From: Actinacidiphila cocklensis
Lineage (GTDB): Bacteria > Actinomycetota > Actinomycetes > Streptomycetales > Streptomycetaceae
Reading direction: 5' to 3'
DNA: 64,000 bases
NCBI RefSeq assembly: GCF_907177275.1
Contig: NZ_CAJSLV010000070.1
Coordinates: 108,548-172,547, forward strand
Below are positions 8,267 through 17,244 of this stretch, in pieces (positions within the stretch are counted from its first letter, which is position 1; each line of letters opens with the position of its first letter). The notes beneath the pieces were generated by a model, which was not told where the DNA came from, made no database searches, and saw nothing but the letters and a program-made list of their open reading frames with translations. The translations under genes and the position numbers were made by a program.

Positions 8267-10135
8267 TCAGCGGCGGGCATACTCGCGGAATCCGCGGCCG
8301 GTCTTGCGGCCCAGGCAGCCCGCGGACACCAGGTGTTCCAGCAGCGGCGCGGGCGCAAGACCCGGGTCGCGGAACTCCTCGTGCAGCACCTGCTCGATCG
8401 CCAGCGACACGTCCAGGCCCACCACGTCGAGCAGTTCGAAGGGTCCCATCGGGTAGCCGCCGCCGAGCTTCATCGCCGCGTCGATCGCCTCGACGCTCGC
8501 GTAGTGGTCCTGCACCATCTTCACCGCGTTGTTCAGGTACGGGAAAAGCAGCGCGTTGACGATGAAGCCCGCCCGGTCGCCGCAGTCCACCGGGTGCTTG
8601 CGCAGCTGCCCGCACACCTGGTGGACGGTGGTCCGCACGTCGTCGGCGGTGAGCACCGTGTGCACCACCTCGACCAGCTTCATCGCGGGCGCCGGGTTGA
8701 AGAAGTGCATCCCGACGACGTCCTGCGGGCGCCCGGTGGCCCGGGCGATCGCGACCACCGGCAGCGACGAGGTCGTGGTGGCGAGCACCGCGCCAGGCCG
8801 GCACACCTTGTCCAGGACACGGAAGAGCTGCTGCTTGACGAAGAGGTCCTCGGCGACCGCCTCGACCACCAGGTCGGCGTCCCCCAGGGCGTCGTAGGAG
8901 GCCGCGGGCGTCACCAGGGCCACGGCCGCGTCGCGCTGCTCGGTGCTGAGCCGCCCCCGCTCCACCGAGCGGTCCAGCGACTTCGCCAGCCGCGCCACCG
9001 CCTGCTCGGCCTTCTCCGGGCTGCGCGCGGCCAATTGCACAGGGAAACCGGCCTTCGCGAAAACCTCGGCAATACCCGTCGCCATCGTTCCGGAGCCGGC
9101 GACCCCGACGCTGCGCACGGTACGGCCCTCGGCCTGTCCCCGCCCGTCCGCGGGGGTCTCCGCGTCCGGCACCACCACGGAACTCCCGGGCGCCTCGTAG
9201 CTGTAGAAGCCGCGGCCCGACTTGCGGCCGAGCAGACCGGCCGCGGTGAGCTGCCGCAGCACGGGCGCGGGGGCGTGCAGCCGGTCCCTGCTCGCCTCGT
9301 ACATCGCGTCGAGGACGGTGGTCGCGGTGTCCACCCCGATCAGGTCGAGCAGCGCCAGCGGCCCCATCGGCAGGCCGCAGCCCAGCCGCATCGCCGCGTC
9401 GATGTCCTCCCTGGTCGCGTAGCGGGCCTCGTACATGGCGGCGGCCTGGTTCAGATACCCGAACAGCAGCCCGTCGGCGATGAAGCCCGGCCGGTCGCCG
9501 ACCTGCACCGGCTCCTTGCCGAGGCTGCGCACCAGCGCCATGACCGCCGCGGTGTTCTCGGGCGAGGTCAGCACGGTGGACACCACCTCGACCAGCTTCA
9601 TGGCCTGTGCGGGCGCGAAGAAGTGCAGACCGAGCACCCGGTCGGGGCGGCCGGTCTCGGCCGCGAGCCGGGTCACGGACAGGGCGTTGGTGCCGGTGGC
9701 CAGGATCGCGCCGGGCTTGACGATCCGGTCGAGCGCGGTGATGACGTCCCGCTTGGTGTCGTAGCGCTCGTCCACCACCTCGATCACCAGGTCGGCGGCC
9801 GCAGCGGCCTGGAGGTCGGGGAAGGTGCGGAAGCGGGCGAGCGCGTCGGCGCGCTCGGCGGCGGTGCAGCGGCCGCGCTCCACGGCACGGGCGGTGGAGC
9901 GCTCCAGCGCGGTGACCGCGCGGCGGGCCGCCGCCGGGTCGAGGTCGACGCCGACCACCTCGTGGCCGGCCCTGGCCATGATCTCGGCGATGCCGGTGCC
10001 CATGGTGCCCAGGCCGACCACGGCGATGACGGACGGGGGAGTGACGGCGGTTTCCTGGGACGGCGCCGCGGAAGGTGCGGCTGCCGGTGCTGAGGTCGGT
10101 GCTGCGGCTTCCGAGGCTGCGGAGGGACGGTCCAT
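8267..10135 (-). CDS. 3-hydroxyacyl-CoA dehydrogenase, internally duplicated
   Basis: A 622-residue protein made of two complete 3-hydroxybutyryl-CoA dehydrogenase units in tandem. The first NAD-binding loop GLGTMGTG is near residue 43 and the second, GSGTMATG, near 345. Each unit keeps the catalytic His region (LHFFAPAQAMKLVEVV and MHFFNPAPAMKLVEVV) and a C-terminal domain ending GRKSGRGFYSY or GRKTGRGFREY. The expected reaction is (S)-3-hydroxyacyl-CoA to 3-oxoacyl-CoA, linking acetoacetyl/crotonyl-CoA chemistry to ccr. The N-terminal 30 residues are a low-complexity Ala/Pro tail. It is transcribed alone, 91 nt upstream of tetR. Confidence 0.92.
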   Translation of the reverse strand: MDRPSAASEAAAPTSAPAAAPSAAPSQETAVTPPSVIAVVGLGTMGTGIAEIMARAGHEVVGVDLDPAAARRAVTALERSTARAVERGRCTAAERADALARFRTFPDLQAAAAADLVIEVVDERYDTKRDVITALDRIVKPGAILATGTNALSVTRLAAETGRPDRVLGLHFFAPAQAMKLVEVVSTVLTSPENTAAVMALVRSLGKEPVQVGDRPGFIADGLLFGYLNQAAAMYEARYATREDIDAAMRLGCGLPMGPLALLDLIGVDTATTVLDAMYEASRDRLHAPAPVLRQLTAAGLLGRKSGRGFYSYEAPGSSVVVPDAETPADGRGQAEGRTVRSVGVAGSGTMATGIAEVFAKAGFPVQLAARSPEKAEQAVARLAKSLDRSVERGRLSTEQRDAAVALVTPAASYDALGDADLVVEAVAEDLFVKQQLFRVLDKVCRPGAVLATTTSSLPVVAIARATGRPQDVVGMHFFNPAPAMKLVEVVHTVLTADDVRTTVHQVCGQLRKHPVDCGDRAGFIVNALLFPYLNNAVKMVQDHYASVEAIDAAMKLGGGYPMGPFELLDVVGLDVSLAIEQVLHEEFRDPGLAPAPLLEHLVSAGCLGRKTGRGFREYARR

Positions 10136-10433
10136 CGCGTGACTCCAGACGCTGAGGAGACCGGGCGCGGCAGTGCGCGCACGGTTGAGGTGGTGGTGGG
10201 GTGGAGTCGCGGGCCGTCGCAGAGGTGTGCGCGCCCGCGTCGAGTACCGGCCGGCCCTGTCCCGGGGCCGCGCCGCGATGATGCCGGACCGACGTGGTGG
10301 TGCGGGTGCACGGCGGCTGCGTCACCAGGCCGCCGTACACGGTGCTTTCGAGCGTAACTGGCGGGTAACTTGAGCGCCACCCCTGTGCGCATGTGATCTG
10401 CGCCGCCGACAGATGAGCGCGATGGGGTGGAGG
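10136..10433. other. Intergenic region upstream of the hydroxyacyl-CoA dehydrogenase
   Basis: It should contain the promoter for the gene at 10135 (minus strand). I see no domain-bearing ORF on either strand and no convincing -35/-10 pair or operator. Confidence 0.45.
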
Positions 10434-10476
10434 AGGCTGCCGGCCGTACGCCCCCGTGGAGTACGGCCGGCAGCCT
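10434..10476 (-). terminator. Hairpin downstream of the radical SAM gene
   Basis: Perfect 16-bp stem (10434-10449 with 10461-10476, arm aggctgccggccgtac) around an 11-nt loop, 36 nt beyond the stop of the radical SAM gene. Confidence 0.85.
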
Positions 10477-10511
10477 GGTCGTGGCGGCGGCGTGCGGTGC
10501 CGCGGTGGCGC

Positions 10512-11633
10512 TCAGAGCAGGGTCAGCTGGGTGTCGCCCGGCTCCGCGGGCGGCCGCGTCACCGGAAGGGTCGGCCGGCCCCGCTCCTGGCCCCGCTCCT
10601 GTCCGCGCTCCCGGTCCTGCGGCTCAGGCCGCGAAGGCTGCGCGGCGCGCGGGTCCTGCGGGGGCCGCTCCGGCTGCCGGAAGCCCGTCCTGCGGGCCGG
10701 ACCGCACCCGAACTCCGCCGCGAACCCGTGCACTTGGCGGGTGATCCGGCGCTGGTACCAGGTCGGCGCATACGACCCGCCGGCATACAGCGCCTCGTAG
10801 CGCAGCACGAGGTGCGGGTGGTTGCGGGCCAGCCAGGCCATGTACCACTCCCGGGCGCCGGGGCGCAGGTGCAGCACCAGCGGGGTGATCGACCCGGCGC
10901 CGGCCGCCGCGATGGCGCGCACGGTCGCCCGCAGCTGCTCGGGCGAGTCGCTGAGGAAGGGCAGCACGGGCGCCATCAGCACCGAGGAGGGTATGCCGTT
11001 CTCGCTGAGGGTGCGGCAGACCGCGAGGCGCGTCTGGGGGGAAGGCGTGCCCGGTTCCACGCTGCGCCACAGCTCGCCGTCGAGGAAGCCGACGGACAGC
11101 GCGATGGACACTTCGGTGACGCGCGCGGCCTGCCGCACCAGTTCGAGGTCGCGCAGGATCAGCGAGCCCTTGGTGAGGATCGAGAAGGGATTGGCGCGGT
11201 CCCGCAGCGCCGCCAGGATGCCGGGCATGAGCTGGTAGCGGCCCTCGGCCCGCTGGTAGCAGTCGACGTTGGTGCCCATCGCTATGTGCTCGCCCTGCCA
11301 TCGCGGCGCCGCCAGTTCCCGGCGCAGCAGCTCCGCGGCGTTCGTCTTCACCACGATCTGCGTGTCGAAGTCGTGCCCGGTGTCCAGGTCCAGGTAGCTG
11401 TGCGTCCTGCGCGCGAAGCAGTAGACGCAGGCGTGGCTGCATCCGCGGTAGGGGTTGACCGTCCACTCGAACGGCATCCGCGACGCGCCCGGCACCCGGT
11501 TCAGGATCGACCGGGCGCGCACCTCGTGGAAGGTGATGCCGCGGAATTCGGGTGTGTCGAAGCGGCGGGTGACCGCGTCGGTACCGAAGAGCGCGGCCGT
11601 GGCGTCGTCCCGCCCCAGCTGGTCCCAGCGCAT
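10512..11633 (-). CDS. Rv2578c-type radical SAM protein
   Basis: A 373-residue radical SAM protein of the Rv2578c / spore-photoproduct-lyase-related group. The iron-sulfur motif C-x3-C-x2-C is CSHACVYC (Cys65, Cys69, Cys72). It is followed by the family segments TNVDCYQRAEGRYQL and ILTKGSLILRD. The last ~60 residues are disordered, with repeats of ERGQERGQERG. The reaction is unknown; a DNA-repair role has been suggested for the group. A LexA-like box lies 45 nt upstream, consistent with damage induction. The start ATG at 11633 is followed directly by conserved sequence. Confidence 0.88.
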   Translation of the reverse strand: MRWDQLGRDDATAALFGTDAVTRRFDTPEFRGITFHEVRARSILNRVPGASRMPFEWTVNPYRGCSHACVYCFARRTHSYLDLDTGHDFDTQIVVKTNAAELLRRELAAPRWQGEHIAMGTNVDCYQRAEGRYQLMPGILAALRDRANPFSILTKGSLILRDLELVRQAARVTEVSIALSVGFLDGELWRSVEPGTPSPQTRLAVCRTLSENGIPSSVLMAPVLPFLSDSPEQLRATVRAIAAAGAGSITPLVLHLRPGAREWYMAWLARNHPHLVLRYEALYAGGSYAPTWYQRRITRQVHGFAAEFGCGPARRTGFRQPERPPQDPRAAQPSRPEPQDRERGQERGQERGRPTLPVTRPPAEPGDTQLTLL

Positions 11634-11677
11634 CGCGCCCTCCTTGCGGTCGTCCGGTGTGCCGTCTCCGTCCACAA

Positions 11678-11693
11678 TAGAACACAGATTCGA
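11678..11693. promoter_or_regulatory. LexA-like (SOS) box
   Basis: On the minus strand the 16 bp read TCGAAT-N4-GTTCTA, matching 10 of 12 defined bases of the actinobacterial LexA site TCGAAC-N4-GTTCGA. It lies in the 126-bp divergent region, 45 nt from the radical SAM start and 67 nt from the SRPBCC start. Confidence 0.55.
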
Positions 11694-11759
11694 AAAGCGG
11701 GTGTGATTGGCTTGTGCGGCGCGTGAAGAACGTGCATGGACACGGACCGAGGAGATGTC

Positions 11760-12218
11760 ATGGCGCTGGTCGAGGCCACCACGGAGCGGATCGTCGCGGC
11801 GGAGCCGGAGCGGGTGTACGACGCCCTCGCCGACTACGCGGGCACCCGCGGCCGGGTGCTCCCTGAGCAATTCAGCGAGTACGAGGTGCGCGAGGGCGGG
11901 ACCGGCGCGGGCACCGTCGTGCACTGGCGGCTGCAGGCCACGAGCAAGCGCGTACGCGACTGCCTGCTCGACGTCACCGCGCCCGCCGAGCGGCAGTTGG
12001 TCGAGACCGACCGCAACTCCACGCTCGTCACCACCTGGACGGTGGCCCCGTCGGGCGCGGGCAGCAGCAAGGTGGTCGCCACCACCCGCTGGCAGGGCGC
12101 GACCGGCGTCGGCGGCTTCTTCGAGCGCACTTTCGCGCCCAAGGGCCTCGGCCGGATCTACGACGCGATCCTGGCCGGGCTCGCCACCGAGGTCGAGGGC
12201 GGTGCGCCGCAGGCGTAG
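11760..12218 (+). CDS. SRPBCC-family protein (polyketide cyclase/dehydrase-like)
   Basis: A 152-residue single START-like (SRPBCC) domain with the usual order: N-terminal beta strand (ATTERIVAAEPERVYDALADY), curved sheet, and a long C-terminal helix (FFERTFAPKGLGRIYDAILAGL). These domains bind hydrophobic ligands, and none can be named here. The ATG at 11760 sits 5 nt after GAGGAG; an in-frame ATG at 11736 lacks such a site. It is divergent from the radical SAM gene and 146 nt upstream of the MFS gene. Confidence 0.85.
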   Translation: MALVEATTERIVAAEPERVYDALADYAGTRGRVLPEQFSEYEVREGGTGAGTVVHWRLQATSKRVRDCLLDVTAPAERQLVETDRNSTLVTTWTVAPSGAGSSKVVATTRWQGATGVGGFFERTFAPKGLGRIYDAILAGLATEVEGGAPQA

Positions 12219-12364
12219 CACCCGGCACGGTCACCCGGTCGGTTTCGTGATCTTTCACTGATAAGGGTGGTTTTGCCTACTTCCTGAGAATCGCCGCGCC
12301 GCTTCCTCGTTGTCGCCTACTGCGGGAGACGGTGGCGCAACAGGTGTGACGAGGGGAGTGAAGG

Positions 12365-14878
12365 GTGGCTGGCAGCACGCTGACCGACCGGACGGCGGCA
12401 CTGACCGAGGGCGGGGGCGGGGGCGGAGGCGGCGACAGCGGCGGGGGTGCCGGCAGCGCACTGGCCGAGGGCGTCGCCCCGTCCCGGGCGCCCGAGGGCG
12501 GCGCACCCGCCGCGGAACCGGAACTGACGCCCCGCCGGCTCCGGCTGGTCTTCCTCGGCCTGATGCTGGCCCTGCTGCTGGCCGCCCTCGACCAGATGAT
12601 CGTGGCCACCGCGCTGCCGAAGATCGTCGGCGAGCTGCACGGCCTCGACCGGATGTCCTGGGTCGTCACCGCGTATCTGCTGGCCTCCACCATCGGCCTG
12701 CCCGTCTACGGCAAGCTCGGCGACCTCTTCGGCCGCAAGGGCGTCTTCCAGTTCGCGATCCTGACCTTCGTGGTCGGCTCCGCTCTGGCCGCCTGGTCGC
12801 GCTCCATGAACGAGCTGATCGCCTTCCGCGCGATCCAGGGCATCGGCGGCGGCGGGCTGATGATCGGCGTCCAGGCGATCATCGCCGACATCGTCCCGCC
12901 CCGCGAACGCGGCCGCTACATGGGCCTGATCGGCGCCGCCTACGGCCTCGCCTCGGTCGCAGGACCGCTGCTCGGCGGCTTCTTCACCGACCACGCTTCC
13001 TGGCGCTGGTGCTTCGCCGTCAACATCCCCTTCGGCGTGCTCACCCTGGTCGTCATCACCCTGGTCCTGAAGCTGCCCAAACCGGCCGCCCGCCCCCGGC
13101 TCGACGTGCTCGGCGCCCTGCTGCTGGCCGCCGGCTCCACCTGCCTGGTGCTCATCACCACCTGGGGCGGCTCGAAGTACGACTGGCAGTCCCGGGAGAT
13201 CCTCGGCCTGGGCGCCGGAGCGGTCGCCTGCGCCCTGCTCTTCGTCCTGGTCGAGCGCTTCGCCGTGGAACCGGTGATCCCGCTGCGGCTCTTCCGCGAC
13301 GGGGTCTTCAACGTCACCGCCCTGATCGGCTGCGCCGTCGGCATCGCCCTGTTCGGCGCGGCCAGTTACCTGCCGACCTTCCTGCAGATGGTCGACGGCG
13401 CCAGCGCCACCGGCTCGGGGCTGCTGATGCTGCCGATGATGCTCGGCGTGGTGGCGGCGTCCATCGTCGGCGGCCAGCTGATCAGCCGCACCGGGCGGTA
13501 CAAGATCTTCCCCGTCGTGGGCGGCGCGCTGTCCGCGACCGGCATGTGGCTGCTGTCCCTGCTGGACGCGCACACCTCGCAGCTCACCTACAGCGTCTAC
13601 ATGGCCGTGCTCGGCCTCGGTATCGGCATGGTGCTGCCCGTGCTGGTGCTCGCCGTGCAGAATTCGGTGCGCCCCGCCGACATCGGCGCCGCCACCAGCG
13701 CCAACAACTACTTCCGGCAGATCGGCGGCTCGGTCGGCGCGGCCGTCTTCGGCACCCTGTTCGCCGACCGGCTCGGCAAGAGGCTCTCCGTCGAACTGCC
13801 GCACGGCGCCCACCTGCCCGACCCGCAGTCGGTCACCCCGCAACTGGTCCGCACCCTGCCCGCGGCGGTGCGCGACGGATATGTGCAGGCGTACGCCGAC
13901 GCCATGCCGCGGATCTTCCTCTACCTGGTGCCGGTGCTCGTCCTCGGCTTCCTCTTCGCCTTCCTGCTCAAGGAGAAACCCTTGGTCACCCAGCACGGCC
14001 CGGCCCCCGCCACGGCGGCCACGACCGCGTACGACGCCCACACGACCGACCGCATCGACGGCACCGCCGCCACCGACGCGCCGCTGCCGGGCGCCCGCCG
14101 GCTGTCCACCCCGCAGCACAGCGGCGTCGCCGTCTGCGGCACCGTCCAGCACTCCGACGGCAGCAGCGTCGGCCGGGCCGCGCTCACCCTCATCGACGTC
14201 TCGGGGCGGCAGATCGGCCGTGGCGCCACCGGGGAGGACGGCCGCTACGCACTGAGCACGCCGGGCGCCGGCAGCTACGTCCTGATCGCCGCGGCCGGCG
14301 GCCACCAGCCGCAGGCCGTCAGCGTGACCGTCGGCGACCACCCCGTCGACCTCGACGTGGTCCTCGGCGGCGCCGGGCGCCTGGCGGGGGCCGTACGCAC
14401 CGCCGACGGCACTCCGGTACGGGACGCCATCGTGACGCTCACCGACGTGCGCGGCGACGTCGTGGCCACCTCGCGCAGCGGCCGCGAGGGCGCGTACGTC
14501 CTGGCGGAGCTGGTCGCCGGCGAGTACACCCTGGCCGCCAGCGCCCCCGCCTACCGCCCCGCCGCCCTGCCGGTCACCGTCCAGGCCTCCCGGGAGACCC
14601 GCCAGGACGTCGAACTGGCCGGCGGCGCGGTCCTGCGCGGCACCGTCCGCGCCCCGGGCGGCCGCCTGGTCGAGGACGCCAGGGTCACCCTGCTGGACGC
14701 CGCGGGCAACGTCGTCGACTCCGTCACCACCGCCACCGACGGCCACTTCCGCTTCGTCGACCTCGCGGCCGGTGAGTACACCGTCATCGCGGCGGGCTAT
14801 CCGCCGGTGGCCACCGTCCTCCAGGTCGCCGGCGGCGGCCGCACCGAACGCGACCTCCAACTCGGCCACGCGGACTAG
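12365..14878 (+). CDS. DHA2-type MFS exporter fused to three carboxypeptidase-regulatory-like repeats
   Basis: Residues about 60-540 form a 14-helix drug:H+ antiporter (DHA2/EmrB type), with the early motif [13 protein letters not shown] and the motif [13 protein letters not shown] between helices 2 and 3. From about 588 to 837 come three beta-sandwich repeats of the carboxypeptidase-regulatory type. Each begins with a G-V-x(4-6)-G element ([36 protein letters not shown]) and ends with a YTLAA/YVLIA-type strand. The N-terminal ~55 residues are Gly-rich. The GTG at 12365 follows GAGGGGAG. The substrate is unknown; the tail may dock a partner or bind a ligand. Confidence 0.9.
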   Translation: MAGSTLTDRTAALTEGGGGGGGGDSGGGAGSALAEGVAPSRAPEGGAPAAEPELTPRRLRLVFLGLMLALLLAALDQMIVATALPKIVGELHGLDRMSWVVTAYLLASTIGLPVYGKLGDLFGRKGVFQFAILTFVVGSALAAWSRSMNELIAFRAIQGIGGGGLMIGVQAIIADIVPPRERGRYMGLIGAAYGLASVAGPLLGGFFTDHASWRWCFAVNIPFGVLTLVVITLVLKLPKPAARPRLDVLGALLLAAGSTCLVLITTWGGSKYDWQSREILGLGAGAVACALLFVLVERFAVEPVIPLRLFRDGVFNVTALIGCAVGIALFGAASYLPTFLQMVDGASATGSGLLMLPMMLGVVAASIVGGQLISRTGRYKIFPVVGGALSATGMWLLSLLDAHTSQLTYSVYMAVLGLGIGMVLPVLVLAVQNSVRPADIGAATSANNYFRQIGGSVGAAVFGTLFADRLGKRLSVELPHGAHLPDPQSVTPQLVRTLPAAVRDGYVQAYADAMPRIFLYLVPVLVLGFLFAFLLKEKPLVTQHGPAPATAATTAYDAHTTDRIDGTAATDAPLPGARRLSTPQHSGVAVCGTVQHSDGSSVGRAALTLIDVSGRQIGRGATGEDGRYALSTPGAGSYVLIAAAGGHQPQAVSVTVGDHPVDLDVVLGGAGRLAGAVRTADGTPVRDAIVTLTDVRGDVVATSRSGREGAYVLAELVAGEYTLAASAPAYRPAALPVTVQASRETRQDVELAGGAVLRGTVRAPGGRLVEDARVTLLDAAGNVVDSVTTATDGHFRFVDLAAGEYTVIAAGYPPVATVLQVAGGGRTERDLQLGHAD

Positions 14879-14946
14879 CCCGCCCGGCCTCCCCCGGCCT
14901 CCCCCGGCCGCCACGGTTCCGCGGCTCCCCTCGGGCCGGGGCGTGC

Positions 14947-15265
14947 CCACCAGGGCGCGGGCAAGTGCGCGACCAGCCACGATGCACTGTCGTGTGGCGA
15001 CGGACCGCCACGGCCTCCAGGCGGCGCTGGGGGTGCCCCCATCTCGCTTCGCTCCGGACCACCGGCGGGTGGTGGGTTGTGCGCGCAGTTCCGCGCGCCC
15101 CTGGTGGTTGCCCCCTGCGCAAGGGCACCCCGGGGCCGCCGCGGCCCCGCGGAAGCGCACCCCCCTGCGCAAGGGCACCCCCGAGGCCACCGCGCCCCGC
15201 GGAAGCGCACCCCCCTGCGCGAGGGGAGCCGCACCAGCCACCGCGGCCGGCGGATGCGCACCGTC
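14947..15265. repeat. Copy B of the dispersed intergenic repeat with large inverted and tandem repeats
   Basis: Fills the 406-bp gap between two convergent genes; no gene is supported here. The arms at 14947-14973 and 15079-15106 are imperfect inverted copies (ccaccagggcgcg...gtgcgcg), giving a potential long hairpin. The part 15004-15100 matches 5-100. From about 15136 a ~50-bp unit containing GCGGAAGCGCACCCCCCTGCGC is repeated twice, with a third degenerate copy. Confidence 0.75.
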
Positions 15266-15284
15266 CTGTGCGAGGAGAACCGCG

Positions 15285-16952
15285 CTACAGGGTCTTCTTG
15301 GGGCACTGCGTGCCCCGGATGGAGGCGTAGGTGCCGCCGATCCGGTACGTGCCGGCAGCCGGCACGTTGAGCCGCGTCCACTCGCCGTCAGGCATAAGGC
15401 ATCCGTGACGGTTGTCGTCCGTCCCCTCGATCCCCAGCACCGGCGACCACGGGATGCGCAGCAGCACCGAGCCCGCGGAGGGCATCGAGACGGTCAGCTC
15501 GGCCGGCCCGGCCTCCTCGACGGTGGCCGGCGGGTCGGCCAGCGGGTCGACGGCGCCCGAGACCTTGAAGATCTGCCAGTTCGCGTCGCGCCACACCGGC
15601 ACCAGCCACTCCGGCGCGGAGCGCACCAGCTTCGCCTCGGCCACGGCCGCGCCGTCCGGCTCGTCGTTCGGCAGCACCACGTAGTAGACGCTCCAGTGCT
15701 GCAGCCACTCCCGGTAGGTGTCGGGGCTCAGCGTGCCGTCGTAGAAGAGGGGGTTGCGCTCGACGTCGGCCTGCCGGTTCCAGCCGCGGGCCAGGTTCAC
15801 GTACGGGGACAGGCCTGACGCCTCCCAGTGCGAGCGCAGCGGGACCACCTCGACGCGGCCCTTGTCCGCCCGCACCTTCTGCAGCTCGGCGATCAGCGGC
15901 GGCGCGTGCCGGACGATGGAGGTGACCGCGGAGGTGTTGACCTGGTCCACGATCGGCTTGGTGATCTGCCAGCCCGCCACGCCCGCGAAGGCCAGCCACA
16001 GCGCCAGCAGCCGCTTTCCGGTCCAGCTGCTGTCGCGGGCCACCAGCAGCAGCACCGTGCCGCCGAAGAGCAGCGCGAGGCGTTCCACGTTGCTGCCGAT
16101 GGGCGAGGGGATCACCCAGGTCATCGCGACGCCGATCGCGTACACCCAGGACCCGGTGCGCATCACGCGCCAGGTCTTCGGCACCACCAGGGCGGTCACC
16201 ACCGAGACGGCGAAGGGGATGATCGCGAAGTACCAGGCGAAGGGCTGCACCCCGTAGAAGGGGAAGAGCAGCGACGTGGCGCCGACCACAAGCGGCGGCA
16301 CCGCGGTCAGGACGTAGCTGTCGGCCCTGCGGCCGGTCAGGAACAGCGCGGCGGCGACCACGAGCATGAACAGGCCCGCCACCGGGCTGCACATGGTGGC
16401 GAGCGCGGTCATCACGGCCGCCGTGGCCAGCCGGGGCGAGCGGCCGCGCAGATTCGTCGGGGCCTCGGGGAAGAGCACCAGGGCGGCGACCAGCGCGAAG
16501 AGCATGCCGAGCGCGAAGGTGACCCGGCCGGAAACGACGTCACACCAAAGAGCGAACGTCGTCCACAGCACCGGCACCATCGGACGGCGGACGCCGCCCC
16601 GTATCAGCAGTGCCGCACCGACCGTCGCGGACAGCGTGCCCGCGATCACCGCGGTGGTCCGCACCCCGAGCGCGGCCATGATGTACGGCGACAGGATGCT
16701 GTAGGAGGCGGGGTGCATCCCGCCGTACCAGGACAGGTTGTACGAGGCCGAGGGATGCGCCCGTATGAAGTCGGTCCACGCGTACTGCGCGGCCATGTCC
16801 CCGGAGTCCTTGGCCAGGAACAATGCCCACAGCAGGTGGAGCACCGCGGCCAGTACGGTGGCCACGACGACCGGGTTGCGTACATTCACCCGTCGCAGCA
16901 AGGCCCTCGGTTTCCTGGGTACGGAAACACGCGCAGGCTGCCAGGTCGTCAC
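15285..16952 (-). CDS. Polytopic membrane protein of unknown function
   Basis: A 555-residue protein with about ten hydrophobic segments between residues 25 and 360, then a roughly 190-residue hydrophilic C-terminal domain that is probably outside the membrane. The first extracellular-type loop contains YAWTDFIRAHPSASYNLSWYGG, and the C-terminal domain includes YYVVLPNDEPDG and DANWQIFKV. The plan resembles GT-C-type glycosyltransferases, but I see no diagnostic D/E motif and do not assign a reaction. The GTG at 16952 has AGAGG before it. The 292-bp divergent region to the next gene includes an 8-bp palindrome GTTCGAAC at 17046. Confidence 0.75.
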   Translation of the reverse strand: MTTWQPARVSVPRKPRALLRRVNVRNPVVVATVLAAVLHLLWALFLAKDSGDMAAQYAWTDFIRAHPSASYNLSWYGGMHPASYSILSPYIMAALGVRTTAVIAGTLSATVGAALLIRGGVRRPMVPVLWTTFALWCDVVSGRVTFALGMLFALVAALVLFPEAPTNLRGRSPRLATAAVMTALATMCSPVAGLFMLVVAAALFLTGRRADSYVLTAVPPLVVGATSLLFPFYGVQPFAWYFAIIPFAVSVVTALVVPKTWRVMRTGSWVYAIGVAMTWVIPSPIGSNVERLALLFGGTVLLLVARDSSWTGKRLLALWLAFAGVAGWQITKPIVDQVNTSAVTSIVRHAPPLIAELQKVRADKGRVEVVPLRSHWEASGLSPYVNLARGWNRQADVERNPLFYDGTLSPDTYREWLQHWSVYYVVLPNDEPDGAAVAEAKLVRSAPEWLVPVWRDANWQIFKVSGAVDPLADPPATVEEAGPAELTVSMPSAGSVLLRIPWSPVLGIEGTDDNRHGCLMPDGEWTRLNVPAAGTYRIGGTYASIRGTQCPKKTL

Positions 16953-17244
16953 AAGGCCTCTTCCGGTGGCGGTGCGGTGCGGATGTCCCGGCCGGCTGAC
17001 ACCCGGCGGGGGTTGAACTCCCACCCATGACCGGCTCGGATCAGAGTTCGAACACAGAGTTTGGACGCTAGCACGGCTCCCGTGGTTGCTCGCGCGCAGG
17101 CGTTCGCCCGGATTCCTGCTTTGCGTCCCCGGGGCACTGTACGGGTCGTAACGTGGTATCGGCATCGCAGTTTCCGCGCCGGCCGGATGTGACCACCCGC
17201 CGGGGCGGGACGTCCGGCTGCCGGGGGAAGGAGCCCAACGAACC

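Noticed and set aside
15136-15265. ~50-bp tandem units considered as a CRISPR array
   Set aside because: The units are contiguous and degenerate with no unique spacers of constant length, and no cas genes are present.
17040-17065. GTTCGAAC palindrome followed by ACAGAGTTTGG considered as a LexA box
   Set aside because: The half-sites have the wrong spacing (5 bp, not 4) and the second half does not match GTTCGA.
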